From CAISIP01 sp031396205 (GTDB lineage Bacteria; Pseudomonadota; Gammaproteobacteria; Burkholderiales; Burkholderiaceae_C), in the NCBI GenBank assembly GCA_031396205.1, contig JANNKH010000103.1, forward strand, positions 62,001 to 126,000: a stretch of 64,000 nucleotides of DNA, written 5' to 3'. The position numbers and the translations under genes were made by a program. Every line of letters begins with the position of its first letter. Position 1 is the stretch's first letter. This document shows, piece by piece, positions 44,029 to 53,210 of this stretch. The notes below the pieces were generated by a model that worked only from the letters and a program-made list of their open reading frames with translations, was not told where the DNA came from and made no database searches.

Positions 44029-44391
44029 TTACGGTTCCGGGTCCGCGCCGGCCGAGCGGCGCAGCAGCATCCGCAACACCACGGCCGTGACCGCCAGGCC
44101 GACCCAGGTCGACAGCACGATCGCCACCAGCATGCGCAACCCGTATTGCGACAGCAGGCCCAGGTGCGTCATCACGCCCACCCCAACCGGCACGAACAGC
44201 AACGACAGATGCGCCAACAGGGCATCGGCCACCAGGCCCACCGGTGTGCGCACCAGCGGCCAGCGCAAGCCGATCAGCAGCAGCAACATGCCCAGCACCG
44301 GGCCGGGCAGGGGCAGTCCGACCAGCCGCGCCAGTATTTCACCGGCCGACTGGCACACCAACAGCCAGGCCAGGCCGGTCAGCAAGGGCAT
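44029..44391 (-). CDS. lrgA: CidA/LrgA family protein
   Basis: A 120-residue four-helix membrane protein of the holin-like LrgA/CidA family. LLVCQSAGEILARLVGLPLP, GPVLGMLLLLIGL and LSLLFVPVGVGVMTHLGLL are characteristic. Its stop is 17 bases before the lrgB start, so the two are cotranscribed. Confidence 0.92.
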   Translation of the reverse strand: MPLLTGLAWLLVCQSAGEILARLVGLPLPGPVLGMLLLLIGLRWPLVRTPVGLVADALLAHLSLLFVPVGVGVMTHLGLLSQYGLRMLVAIVLSTWVGLAVTAVVLRMLLRRSAGADPEP

Positions 44392-44444
44392 GGTGCGGCA
44401 AAGGACAGGGCGAGCTGGCGCAGATCGGGCATGGCACCCGATTG

Positions 44445-45887
44445 TCAGGCAGACACCATCAGCCGCACATGGCCGTCCGCGGCGGCGCCTTCCATCGTCG
44501 CCATCCGTTCACCGGCCGCAAGCCGCGCCATGTCATGGTGCAGCCGTGCCAAACTGCCCGGGTGCGCCGCATGGTCGATCAGCGTGCAGGCGATCTCCAG
44601 TTGCCCATCGGCATGGCGCATGAACTCGACGGCGCGGGCCTGCGAAGGCCAGTCGATCAGCGAGGCGGTAGCGATTTCCCAGAATCCACCGCGGTGGCCC
44701 GGATGCGGCGTGATCCGGTGCAGATGGCGGTGACCCACCAGCCAGGCCGCGACGCAGCGGTGGCGGTGCAGCACCGCGGTCAACGCGGCACCGAGGCGGC
44801 GGTCGGGGTCGCGGCCCAGCGTATTGGTCAGCGACAGCGCGCCATGGTGGCTGGCCAAGACGGCCACCCGCCCGCGCTCGTGGTCGACCTCGGCCAAACG
44901 ATCCTCCAGCCACGCCAGTTGTGCCACTCCGACGCTGCCTTGGAAATCACCTGCCGGATGGTTGGTGTCGAGCAAGATCAGCCGCACATGCTCGGTGTCG
45001 ATGACGGCATCGGCAACACCCGTCGCGGCATGGCGTGCGGTGTAGCCGCTTGCGCCACGCGTGACATGGGCCTCGATCCATTCAGGTCGACTCACCGCCC
45101 GGCGTGTTTCCAGCGCCGGCACACTGCGCGTTGCACCGCGGGAAAAGTCGGCCGGATGCTTGACAAAGTGCGCCAGCGGGTCGACCGGTGCACATCGATC
45201 AGGTCGGCGCAGCGTCTTGGCGCTGCCAACGGCGATGGCCTCTATCCCTGGTTCCGGCAAGGCCGTGCCCTGGCGCAGCAGGTCGTGGTTACCGGCCACG
45301 CTGGTCCAGGCAAAACCCAGTCCGGCCGATACCAGCTTGGCACCGGCGCGCTCCCGGAAATCGGGCACCGCCGGGTAGCCGCGTGGTTTCAACCGGTCCG
45401 GCACGGCCGCATCGGGGGACCAGAACGGCCAGGGGCCGGGACCGAGCTCGCCCGACGCATCCTGCGCACCCCCCAGGGCCGACAGGCAGGTGCTACCGCC
45501 AGCCATGATCGTCAGGAAGGCGTCGAGTTCATTGCGCTGGGCGTTGTCGATGTTGTCGCCCAGACTCAGTGCCAGGTCGTAATTGCGGCCGCTGCAAGGT
45601 GCCAGCGGCCGGTTGCGAACGCCGTCCACATGCGCGGCCAGGGTCCAATGGGCCAGCGCGTCGTACGGACGGTACATGGGCTGCAGCGGTTTCCAGGCCG
45701 GGTCCGCGTCCAGTTGCGCCACCCATTCACAGCGTGCCGGCGACGCGCAGTCGAGCACCTGCACATCGCTGACCAGCCACAGCGCCAGCAATGCTTCACC
45801 CGCACCTGCCGGTGGGGCATTGCCAAGCTCGGTGCGAACGGTCCGGTACACCGGCCACAGGGTACGCAGCCGGTGATGGACCGTCAA
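44445..45887 (-). CDS. Metallophosphoesterase, TIGR03767/PPA1498-like
   Basis: About 480 residues from a TTG at 45887; the start is uncertain because no ATG is available near the N-terminus and only 13 bases separate it from the previous gene. Metal-site motifs are WLVSDVQVLDCASPAR, LALSLGDNIDNAQRNELDAF, TSVAGNHDLLRQG, VLASHHGALSL and WLVGHRHLHRI, in which Asp, Asn and His residues bind two metals. SPAR after the first motif and YRPYDAL suit the TIGR03767 subfamily, best known in actinobacteria. No signal peptide is visible. The substrate is unknown. Confidence 0.8.
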   Translation of the reverse strand: MTVHHRLRTLWPVYRTVRTELGNAPPAGAGEALLALWLVSDVQVLDCASPARCEWVAQLDADPAWKPLQPMYRPYDALAHWTLAAHVDGVRNRPLAPCSGRNYDLALSLGDNIDNAQRNELDAFLTIMAGGSTCLSALGGAQDASGELGPGPWPFWSPDAAVPDRLKPRGYPAVPDFRERAGAKLVSAGLGFAWTSVAGNHDLLRQGTALPEPGIEAIAVGSAKTLRRPDRCAPVDPLAHFVKHPADFSRGATRSVPALETRRAVSRPEWIEAHVTRGASGYTARHAATGVADAVIDTEHVRLILLDTNHPAGDFQGSVGVAQLAWLEDRLAEVDHERGRVAVLASHHGALSLTNTLGRDPDRRLGAALTAVLHRHRCVAAWLVGHRHLHRITPHPGHRGGFWEIATASLIDWPSQARAVEFMRHADGQLEIACTLIDHAAHPGSLARLHHDMARLAAGERMATMEGAAADGHVRLMVSA

Positions 45888-45900
45888 GCAACGGCCAGCG

Positions 45901-46524
45901 TCAGCCGGCGCCGCGTTGGCGTCGTCGCGCCAGCGCCGTCATCGCGCCCAAGGCGCCGAGCACAAGGGCCAGGCTGCCGGGCTCGGGCACCGCGTTCAAT
46001 TGCAGGTTGTCGACGCTGTAGTCGCCAATTGCGCTGAACTTCAGATCCACCAGGTTGGTCCAGTTGACCGCAAACGGGGCCAGCCCGGCGGACGTCTGGT
46101 CCAGCGAGAAGCTGGCCGTCAACGTGCTGTTGTCGGCGAGGGTGCCGAGCAGCAACACGTCGGTTGCCCACGGTTCGCCGCCATAGAACGGGTCGAGAAA
46201 ACCGAGATTGCCGCCACCGAGTTCGATACTGCCGATGCTGAATATGCCGGTCGGCCCGCCCGTGATGCTGAACATCGCGTTGTTGGCTGCATACAACGAG
46301 GCGGTTCCGTTGCTGGCGTAGGCGCCGGTCAGGTCGGCGGCAAACAGGATCGCCGGATCACCATTGCGCTGCGTGAAGGTAAAGCCTTGCGCCTGAAAGC
46401 TGTCGCCCTGCGCCACGGTGGCACCTTGCTCATCGATCGGGTCGAACGTGATGACCGCAGCTTGGGTGGCGCAGCCCAGGCCGAGCAGCGCGATGGCCGC
46501 GAAGTGCGGGATAGAGGAAGTCAT
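45901..46524 (-). CDS. PEP-CTERM sorting domain protein
   Basis: A 207-residue exported protein. The signal peptide ends at about CATQAAV. The body is a beta-rich domain (FDPIDEQGATVAQGDSFQ, then FSIGSIELGGGNLGFLDPFY). The C-terminus has the full PEP-CTERM signal: VPEPGSLALVLGALGAMTAL followed by a basic ARRRQR. Such tails are cut by exosortase (EpsH) at the membrane in species that make exopolysaccharide. No exosortase gene is in the window. Confidence 0.9.
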   Translation of the reverse strand: MTSSIPHFAAIALLGLGCATQAAVITFDPIDEQGATVAQGDSFQAQGFTFTQRNGDPAILFAADLTGAYASNGTASLYAANNAMFSITGGPTGIFSIGSIELGGGNLGFLDPFYGGEPWATDVLLLGTLADNSTLTASFSLDQTSAGLAPFAVNWTNLVDLKFSAIGDYSVDNLQLNAVPEPGSLALVLGALGAMTALARRRQRGAG

Positions 46525-46555
46525 GGTCGTTACTTTCTATAGTAGGGATCGGCAC

Positions 46556-48067
46556 TCACGGCGAGCCCGGGATGGGATTGGCCAGATACGGGAATCCGGC
46601 TTGCATCGGCACCACCGCCTGGTCCACTGCGTCATGCAGCTTCAAAGCGGTCATGCCCAGAGGCACATTGGCGGGTCTGCAGGCCGCGCCAAGGCCCAGC
46701 GCGTTGGTGTTTCCGTTCACGATGCACAACCCCCCCGCGACCGCCACCAGCGAGATGTCCACCACATCGTCTTTCAGGCGCCGACCATTGGGGAAGCCCG
46801 CGGCGTCACCGCCCAGCAATCCTAGCCGGTTCTGGCTGGCCAACGCCGTGGGTGCCACCGACGTGTTCAGGCGCAGCATCTCCGAGGCCACCACGTTGGC
46901 GGGCTGGTTGACGGTCGGAATGCCAGTGAGGAAAGTGGTCACCAGATCGGTGCGCGGCAGGAAGGTCGGCTCGGCCGTGTTGGGCGGCAGTCCAAGCGCG
47001 ATATCGAGCAGGCGTGGCAAAGTGGGATGGGTCACATAGGTGGCAAACTGGCCGTCGTTGCGCGGCAGCGAGGCGTTGAACCGGTCCTTGTCCGGCAATC
47101 CGATGACCACCTCATTGACCAGCGGCATACCCAGGCGCGACACCTGGACCCAGCCACCACCGTAGTTGGCCGATGTCTGGTGTCCGGCGGGCGGCGCGGC
47201 GTTCATTAGCTGGCTCTGGCGCACGCTGGCCGTGGTCCAGCCGCCGATCACCGGCTCGCTTCCCTGTGTCAGACAGCTTCGATGCACCTCGATGGCCAGC
47301 GTCGTCACATTTTTGTCGTCGATGGTATTGGGCGCGGCGTTGATGAACTGCGGATCGGTCAGTACCGCAACCGGCGCGTTGACCAGATCAAAGATGGTAC
47401 CCAGATTGACCGCGAACGGGTCCTTGCGCTGGCCCACAAATACCCGCCCGGGCGCGGCACAACCGGGGATGTTGACGGAGTAGACATGCTGGGCCGCGTA
47501 GGCCGGGTAGTTCGGAATGGTCTTGGTGCCGATGTTGTCGGCCGGCTTGTCGAACTGCGTCTGGCCATTGCCGGCGTTGGTGACGGCGGCGCTGGCGCCG
47601 GTGCGCCGGTCGCCGCGAATCAGGTTCAGCGTGAACTTCTCGTTCACATTGAGCGTGCCCGCGTTGGGCTCGCCGACACCGCCGGCCTGGCTCAGCGGGA
47701 TCGCCACGTTCTGATCGCCGATCGGAAGTGTGATGGCCTTGAACAGATTCTGGAACCGGAATTGAAAAGTCAGGTCCTCGCGCGCGTCGCCGTTGTTGTC
47801 AACATGGATCTCGTACAGCGCGTTGGGCTCCATCTTGAAGTAGTTCGGTCCGCCATACGGGTCCTGCAGTGGCTGGTAGTTGGCGATCAGGGTGACAAAA
47901 TCGGCCCGCCCGGGCTCGTAACTTCGAAACAGGTAGAAATCGGTGCCATCCACCTTGGGCGTGGTGCTGATGAAAGGGGCTTCCCGGTGGCTGGAAGCAA
48001 GACTGGCGGCGCTGGCGCACAGTGCCAGTGCGCTGATGATTGCGCATCGTATCCGGCGACTCGACAT
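46556..48067 (-). CDS. DUF4331 domain protein, periplasmic or secreted
   Basis: A 503-residue exported protein from ATG 48067, preceded by AAGGAG. The signal peptide ends near SAASLASSH. SSHREAPFISTTPKVDGTDF opens the DUF4331 domain, as in nearly all members; VDNNGDAREDLTFQFRFQ and FNASLPRNDGQFATYVTHP follow. The family is common in proteobacteria with exported proteins of unknown role. It lies 31 bases before the PEP-CTERM gene on the same strand, probably one operon. Confidence 0.87.
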   Translation of the reverse strand: MSSRRIRCAIISALALCASAASLASSHREAPFISTTPKVDGTDFYLFRSYEPGRADFVTLIANYQPLQDPYGGPNYFKMEPNALYEIHVDNNGDAREDLTFQFRFQNLFKAITLPIGDQNVAIPLSQAGGVGEPNAGTLNVNEKFTLNLIRGDRRTGASAAVTNAGNGQTQFDKPADNIGTKTIPNYPAYAAQHVYSVNIPGCAAPGRVFVGQRKDPFAVNLGTIFDLVNAPVAVLTDPQFINAAPNTIDDKNVTTLAIEVHRSCLTQGSEPVIGGWTTASVRQSQLMNAAPPAGHQTSANYGGGWVQVSRLGMPLVNEVVIGLPDKDRFNASLPRNDGQFATYVTHPTLPRLLDIALGLPPNTAEPTFLPRTDLVTTFLTGIPTVNQPANVVASEMLRLNTSVAPTALASQNRLGLLGGDAAGFPNGRRLKDDVVDISLVAVAGGLCIVNGNTNALGLGAACRPANVPLGMTALKLHDAVDQAVVPMQAGFPYLANPIPGSP

Positions 48068-48225
48068 GGCGTTCTCCTTGAAGGTGGGTTGTTGGGCGGA
48101 ATTGCCAACCAGATTCATACGCGGCAATCGTCGGATTGGATTCAACAATCGAAGCGCCATGGGTTGGGTTGCACAAGCTGCACTATCCTTGGCAGCTTCC
48201 ACTTCACGATGCGCCACGCCTTGCA

Positions 48226-50238
48226 ATGTCGTCCAATTCATCCACTCCGTCCTACTTGATTGGTGTCGACACCGGCGGCACCTATACCGATGCGGCCATC
48301 ATCGAGGCCCGTGGCCACCGCGTGCTGGCGCGGGCCAAGGCCATCACGACCAAGGGCGATCTGGCCATCGGCGTGACCGAGGCGATCAACCAGGCGGTAG
48401 CGCAATTGCCGTCCGGATTGCGGCCACAGGACATCGCGCTGGTCTCGGTGTCGACCACGTTGGCCACCAATGCGGTGGTCGAGGGCCATGGCAGCGCCGT
48501 GGCGGTGGTGCTGGTCGGCTTCGATCCCCGGATGGTCGAGCGCACCGGCATCGCGTCGGCGTTTCCAGGCGTGCCGGTGATCACCATCAGCGGCGGGCAT
48601 GACCACAATGGCGAGGTGGCGCAGCCGCTGGACCTGCCGGCGCTGGCAACGGCGCTCGATGGGGTTGCGGACAAGGTCGATGCGTTTGCGGTGGCCTCCA
48701 CCTTCGCGGTGCGCAATGCCGCGCATGAGCACGCGGTACGCGAGGCCATCGGGGCGCGCACCGGCAAGCCGGTGACGGTGTCGACCGAGTTGTCCTCGTC
48801 ACTCGATGCACCACGCCGGGCCCTCACCGCAGCGCTCAACGCACGCCTGATCGCGCGGGTCTCGACCCTGATCGATGCGGTGCAGCGGGCCATGTCCGCA
48901 ATGCAGATCCAGTGTCCGCTGATGATCGTCAAGGGCGACGGCACGCTGGCGCTGGCCGAATCGGTGGCTCGGCGGCCGATCGAGACGGTGCTCTCGGGCC
49001 CGGCTGCCAGTCTGGTCGGCGCCCAGTGGTTGTCGGGCTTGAACAGCTTTATTTTGTCGGACATGGGTGGCACCACGACCGACCTGGGCGTGCTGCAGGA
49101 CGGCCGCCCGCGCATCACCGACGACGGCGCCGAGGTTGGCGGCTGGCGCACCATGGTGCGCGCGATCGACGTGCGCACCATCGGGCTTGGCGGCGACAGC
49201 GAGATCCATATCGGGGCCAACGGCCGGATCGGCGTCGGCCCGCAGCGGGTCGTGCCGGTCGCGCTGCTGGGGGCGCGTTTTCCGGAAATCCAGGCCCTGC
49301 TCGAAGCCGATCTGGCCGACGTGGACGGCGGCTCTGCCCTGCACGGGCGCTTTGTTCTGTTGCCGTTTGGCGCGCGCGCCGGCGCAGCGGGCGGCGAGCT
49401 GCCGCCGCGCGAACGCGAGATGCTGGCGCTGGTGACGGAGCAACCGCAGTCGCTGCGCAAACTGGCGCGAACCTTTGGCGCCCAGCGCATTGTGTTGTCG
49501 CTCAAGCGCCGCGGGCTGGTGCAGATCGGCGGCCTGACGCCGTCGGACGCCGCCCATGTGCTGGGCCTGCAGCACAACTGGTCCACACCAGCGGCCATGA
49601 TGGCGGCGCAACTGGGTTGCCGCTTGCACGAAATGAAGTTTCCGACACCCGAGCGGACACAGCATTTCGCGCGCGAGATCTGGAGCGAGACGGTGCGGCT
49701 TAGCGCGCGCGCGATCCTGGACATGGCGGTCGGCGAACACCTGAACGAAGACAAGCTGGTGCATGCGGTTTGCGCGGGGGATGGCGTGCTCGGTCTGGCG
49801 CGCATCAGCGTCACACCCACGATCCCGGTGGTCGCGGTGGGTGGGCCGGTGGGGGTCTATTACGGCGAAGTGGGCCGTCGTCTGGGTTGCCCGATCGTGT
49901 TCCCGGAATACGGCGATGTGGCCAACGCGATTGGCGCCGCTACCGGTGTCGTCGCGCAGACGGTGTCGGTGCATGTGGCAGGCAACGGCGGGGGCCTGTT
50001 CGTGCTCCATTCCACCGTCGGCACGCGCCAGTTCGCCGATCCGGCCGAGGCGATCACCGCCGCCACCGTGCTGGCCCGCGAAGCCGCCGCCGATGCCGTG
50101 GTGGCAATGGGTGCGAGCAATCCCGAGGTACACATCGTGATCCGCAAGCAGATGCTGCCCAATGCGACCAGCGACGCCGGATTGCTGGAAGCCGTCGTGA
50201 CCGCCGAGGCTATTGGCCGCCCGTCCGCGGCGCTCTGA
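48226..50238 (+). CDS. Hydantoinase A/oxoprolinase family protein (HyuA-like)
   Basis: A 670-residue actin-fold protein of the hydantoinase/oxoprolinase A family. YLIGVDTGGTYTDAAIIEAR is the phosphate-1 motif; SVSTTLATNAVVEGHG and FILSDMGGTTTDLGVLQDGR the next ATP motifs; and IGLGGDSEIHIGANGRIGVG the third. A short winged-helix-like stretch (REREMLALVTEQPQSLRKLA) lies in the later part, as in one subfamily. Related enzymes carry out ATP-dependent hydrolysis or carboxylation with a HyuB partner, yet no hyuB gene is adjacent. Its promoter is shared with the divergent DUF4331 gene. Confidence 0.87.
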   Translation: MSSNSSTPSYLIGVDTGGTYTDAAIIEARGHRVLARAKAITTKGDLAIGVTEAINQAVAQLPSGLRPQDIALVSVSTTLATNAVVEGHGSAVAVVLVGFDPRMVERTGIASAFPGVPVITISGGHDHNGEVAQPLDLPALATALDGVADKVDAFAVASTFAVRNAAHEHAVREAIGARTGKPVTVSTELSSSLDAPRRALTAALNARLIARVSTLIDAVQRAMSAMQIQCPLMIVKGDGTLALAESVARRPIETVLSGPAASLVGAQWLSGLNSFILSDMGGTTTDLGVLQDGRPRITDDGAEVGGWRTMVRAIDVRTIGLGGDSEIHIGANGRIGVGPQRVVPVALLGARFPEIQALLEADLADVDGGSALHGRFVLLPFGARAGAAGGELPPREREMLALVTEQPQSLRKLARTFGAQRIVLSLKRRGLVQIGGLTPSDAAHVLGLQHNWSTPAAMMAAQLGCRLHEMKFPTPERTQHFAREIWSETVRLSARAILDMAVGEHLNEDKLVHAVCAGDGVLGLARISVTPTIPVVAVGGPVGVYYGEVGRRLGCPIVFPEYGDVANAIGAATGVVAQTVSVHVAGNGGGLFVLHSTVGTRQFADPAEAITAATVLAREAAADAVVAMGASNPEVHIVIRKQMLPNATSDAGLLEAVVTAEAIGRPSAAL

Positions 50239-50268
50239 GCTAAATGGCGCCGCTTGGCGCGCCACCGG

Positions 50269-51642
50269 TCAGGACTTTGGCGTGCCCTGGTGCAGCACCT
50301 GCGCCACGATGTGCAGCCCATGGCGCAGTGCATCGACCGCGCCAGCGGCGTTCAGGCTGATGCGCACCGCCTGCGGCGGTGCGGCCCGGCCGACACTGAA
50401 ATGGTCCATCGTGCGCACCAGCGCACCCGCCCGGCGCAGCGCCGCGGCGAAGTCGTCGGCGCGCCAGGCGCCCGGCATCGGCAGGTACAGATGGGGCAGG
50501 TCGTCGGCCGAGCGAAAATCCGTGTGCTGCAGGCAGCGCCGGGCCAACGCCAGGCGTTCGGCAATACAGCTGCGCTGGCGTTCGATCAGATCCTGCGCGA
50601 CGCCGCTTTCCAGCCACAGCGTCAGGATTTCGGGCATCAGCGGTGCCACCATCCAGCAGTCGGCGCGGATGCTGGCAGCCACCTTGTCGAGCCATTGGGG
50701 CGAGGCTTCCAGGTAGCCGACGCGCAGCCCCGGCGCCATCACCTTGCTCAAGCTGGCGATCAGGAAGGACTGCTCGGGCACCCAGGTCGACAGGGCCGGC
50801 AGCGGCTTGGCGATGACCGCCGCATGCACCATGTCCTCCATCAAAAGCAGGTTGTGGCGCCGCACGACCACCGCAATATCGGCGCGCCGCTGCATCGACA
50901 TGGTGGCCGTGGTCGGGCTGTGCAGGCTGGGCGTGCAGTACATCATCCTGCTGCCATAGGTTTTTGCCGCCTTGTCCAGCGCTTCGGGCAGCAGCCCCTG
51001 TGCATCCATGTCCAGTCCGATGACCTGCAGGCGCATCGAGCGGGCCAGCGCCATCAGGCCGGAATAGCTGAGCGACTCGGTCAGGATGGTGTCACCGGGT
51101 CGGGCGATGGTGCGCAACACCGCGGCCAGCGCATGCTGCGCACCGTGCGTCACCATGACCCGGCTCCATGCGCCGCTGGTGCCGTACGCCTTGAGCCAGG
51201 TTGCGCCGGCGATGCGGTGGCGGGTGGCGCCGGCTTCGGGTTGGTAGTCCAGCAGACCGTCGGCCTGTGGTCCTGGCATGCCCAGGTGGGACAGCGTCTG
51301 GCGCAGCGACTCCATGTCCTGCGTCGCAATTGCGACGTTGTGCGCCAGGTCAATCAGCCGCGTGGCAGGCTCTGGCTCCGTTGCGGGTCGCCAGGCGTCG
51401 AGGTTGCGCACATAGGTGCCGTCGCCCACCCGTGCCAGCGCCAGCGCCTGGCGCTCCAGTTGCGCATACGCCCGGCAGACGGTGCCGACCGTGACGCCAA
51501 GTCGCCGGGCCATGACCCGGTGCGAAGGAAGCTTTTCACCTGGCGCTATCTGGCCGTTGATGATCGATTGCGCCAGATTGTCCGCGATCGCCTGGTATTT
51601 GGATGGTGGTCGGGCCACCGGTTTCGGCAATGGGTGTTTCAT
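50269..51642 (-). CDS. MocR-type (GntR-aminotransferase) regulator
   Basis: A 457-residue fusion. The N-terminal GntR winged helix (about 10-80) has KYQAIADNLAQSIINGQIAP and GEKLPSHRVMARRLGVTVGT. The rest is a fold type I aminotransferase domain, with VTHGAQHALAAVLRTIARPG, and LIASLSKVMAPGLRVGYLEA holding the PLP lysine. MocR proteins sense an amine or amino compound through PLP and control the divergent gene. The neighbour here, 224 bases away, is the TmpA-like dioxygenase, so an aminophosphonate or betaine-related ligand is plausible. A palindrome at 51745 may be its operator. Confidence 0.88.
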   Translation of the reverse strand: MKHPLPKPVARPPSKYQAIADNLAQSIINGQIAPGEKLPSHRVMARRLGVTVGTVCRAYAQLERQALALARVGDGTYVRNLDAWRPATEPEPATRLIDLAHNVAIATQDMESLRQTLSHLGMPGPQADGLLDYQPEAGATRHRIAGATWLKAYGTSGAWSRVMVTHGAQHALAAVLRTIARPGDTILTESLSYSGLMALARSMRLQVIGLDMDAQGLLPEALDKAAKTYGSRMMYCTPSLHSPTTATMSMQRRADIAVVVRRHNLLLMEDMVHAAVIAKPLPALSTWVPEQSFLIASLSKVMAPGLRVGYLEASPQWLDKVAASIRADCWMVAPLMPEILTLWLESGVAQDLIERQRSCIAERLALARRCLQHTDFRSADDLPHLYLPMPGAWRADDFAAALRRAGALVRTMDHFSVGRAAPPQAVRISLNAAGAVDALRHGLHIVAQVLHQGTPKS

Positions 51643-51744
51643 GTTTCAGCGGGCTTGCGGGATGGCCCGTGACGGGGAGTCTAGTGGCTGCGGCGACGGA
51701 CCGGGCCGACAGGACGGCAGGCCAGCACCACCCATCTCTTGGCC

Positions 51745-51759
51745 ATTAGTATTACTAAT
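51745..51759. promoter_or_regulatory. 15-base perfect palindrome between mocR-like and tmpA-like genes
   Basis: ATTAGTA-T-TACTAAT is a perfect inverted repeat in the 223-base divergent promoter region. It is the most AT-rich spot between the two starts, and may be the MocR operator and overlap a promoter. MocR sites are often direct repeats, so another regulator is possible. Confidence 0.45.
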
Positions 51760-51865
51760 CCTCCGACGCATGTTTGCTCGTTTGAATCCTTGGTGCGAAA
51801 CACGGACACTCGCGCAGCGTCGCCAGCACGGCGAAGATTATTTATCGCCATTTGGCGCAGTGGGA

Positions 51866-53191
51866 ATGAAAGCCATGCCTGAGACAAGTAGCCCGGACAG
51901 TTGCAGCAACACCGTCGACATTGCGTATCCCGTCTCGCAAGGAGCATGGACCGAGCAGTTGGCATGTGACCAGACGGAGCACCATAAGCTGGCCGACATC
52001 CGGGCGGCCGACCGCACTTTGCCGCCGCTGTCCGATGCGGATTGGGCTGCGCCGAATGGTGCCCGCATCCGCGTCGCCACGCAGGGCGCGTCGCCCCAGG
52101 TGCTGCTGCGAAACGGCCTTGTCGATACGATGCTTCCCGCGTTGTGGCTGCGCGCGCGCAGCCCCGACCCGAGCCAGCGCGACGCGCTGACCGGCCAGCG
52201 GCTGATGAATCCGCACCGGCTGCCAGATGATCTCGCGCTGACCGATGCCTGGCTGGATGCAAAGGGTCTGCACCTGGCGTTCAGCGACGGTTTTTCCGGC
52301 TATTTCGATCCGGCCGAGCTGGTGGCCGGATCGGTGCTCGACGAGGGCTGCCCGGCGCCCCTGCCCTGGCGCGCCGATCTTTGGCCGCTGCCGTCCTACC
52401 CGTGGGATGCCCTGCAGAGCGACGATGCGGTGCTGCACCGTGCACTCAGGGACTACATCGAACGCGGTTTCCTGCTGATCGAGGGCACGCCGACGCAACC
52501 CGATTCCATCCTGGAGATCGCGCGGCACTTCGGCTCGGTGCGCGAAACCAATTTCGGCCGATTCTTCGAAGTCTATTCGCGCCCGGAGTCGACCGATCTG
52601 GCCTACCGGCCGGTGGCGCTCGGGCCGCATACCGACAACCCCTACCGCAACCCCGTACCCGGTATCCAGTTGCTGCATTGCCTGCAGAATGAAACCTCGG
52701 GCGGCCTGTCGACCCTGGTCGACAGCCTGGCGGTGGCGCAGCAACTGCAACAGGAAGATCCCCAGGGCTTCGCGCTGCTGGCCAGCGTGCCGGTGCGCTA
52801 CGAATACCGCGACGCCGACAACTGGCTGGTGGCGGTGCAGCCGATGATCGAACTCACTGGCAAAGGCGCAATGATGGGCGTGTTCTACAGCCCGCGGCTG
52901 GACGACATTCCGTTGATGTCCGACCAAGACACCCGCGCCTACCACCGCGCGCGCAAGCGCTTCGGCACCCTGCTGTCCGATCCGCAGTACGAATGGCGCT
53001 TGCGGCTCGAGCCGGGCCAGCTGATGATGTTCGACAACAACCGGGTGTTGCATGGCCGCTCGTCGTTCGACCCATCCGAGGGGCATCGCCAGTTGCAGGG
53101 CTGCTACATTGACCGAGATGGCCCGCGCGGGCTGTACCGCATGCTGAGTCAGCGACTTGGCGCCGAACCGGCCGTATCGACTGATCACTGA
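51866..53191 (+). CDS. tmpA: Fe(II)/2-oxoglutarate dioxygenase, gamma-butyrobetaine hydroxylase-like (TmpA candidate)
   Basis: About 441 residues from ATG 51866; ATG 51875 is an alternative. The N-terminal part (about 55-160) is the GBBH-like zinc-associated domain, with WLRARSPDPSQRD and LHLAFSDGFSGYFDP. The TauD domain (about 180-430) has the iron triad His255, Asp257 and His396 (GPHTDNPYRN, NNRVLHGRSS) and Arg408 for 2-oxoglutarate. The gene is 19 bases ahead of an HD-domain oxygenase. This pair matches TmpA/TmpB, in which TmpA hydroxylates C1 of 2-trimethylaminoethylphosphonate. gamma-Butyrobetaine or another betaine as substrate is the main alternative, but no carnitine genes are near. 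Confidence 0.75.
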   Translation: MKAMPETSSPDSCSNTVDIAYPVSQGAWTEQLACDQTEHHKLADIRAADRTLPPLSDADWAAPNGARIRVATQGASPQVLLRNGLVDTMLPALWLRARSPDPSQRDALTGQRLMNPHRLPDDLALTDAWLDAKGLHLAFSDGFSGYFDPAELVAGSVLDEGCPAPLPWRADLWPLPSYPWDALQSDDAVLHRALRDYIERGFLLIEGTPTQPDSILEIARHFGSVRETNFGRFFEVYSRPESTDLAYRPVALGPHTDNPYRNPVPGIQLLHCLQNETSGGLSTLVDSLAVAQQLQQEDPQGFALLASVPVRYEYRDADNWLVAVQPMIELTGKGAMMGVFYSPRLDDIPLMSDQDTRAYHRARKRFGTLLSDPQYEWRLRLEPGQLMMFDNNRVLHGRSSFDPSEGHRQLQGCYIDRDGPRGLYRMLSQRLGAEPAVSTDH

Positions 53192-53210
53192 ACACCGGGA
53201 GCATTGCATC

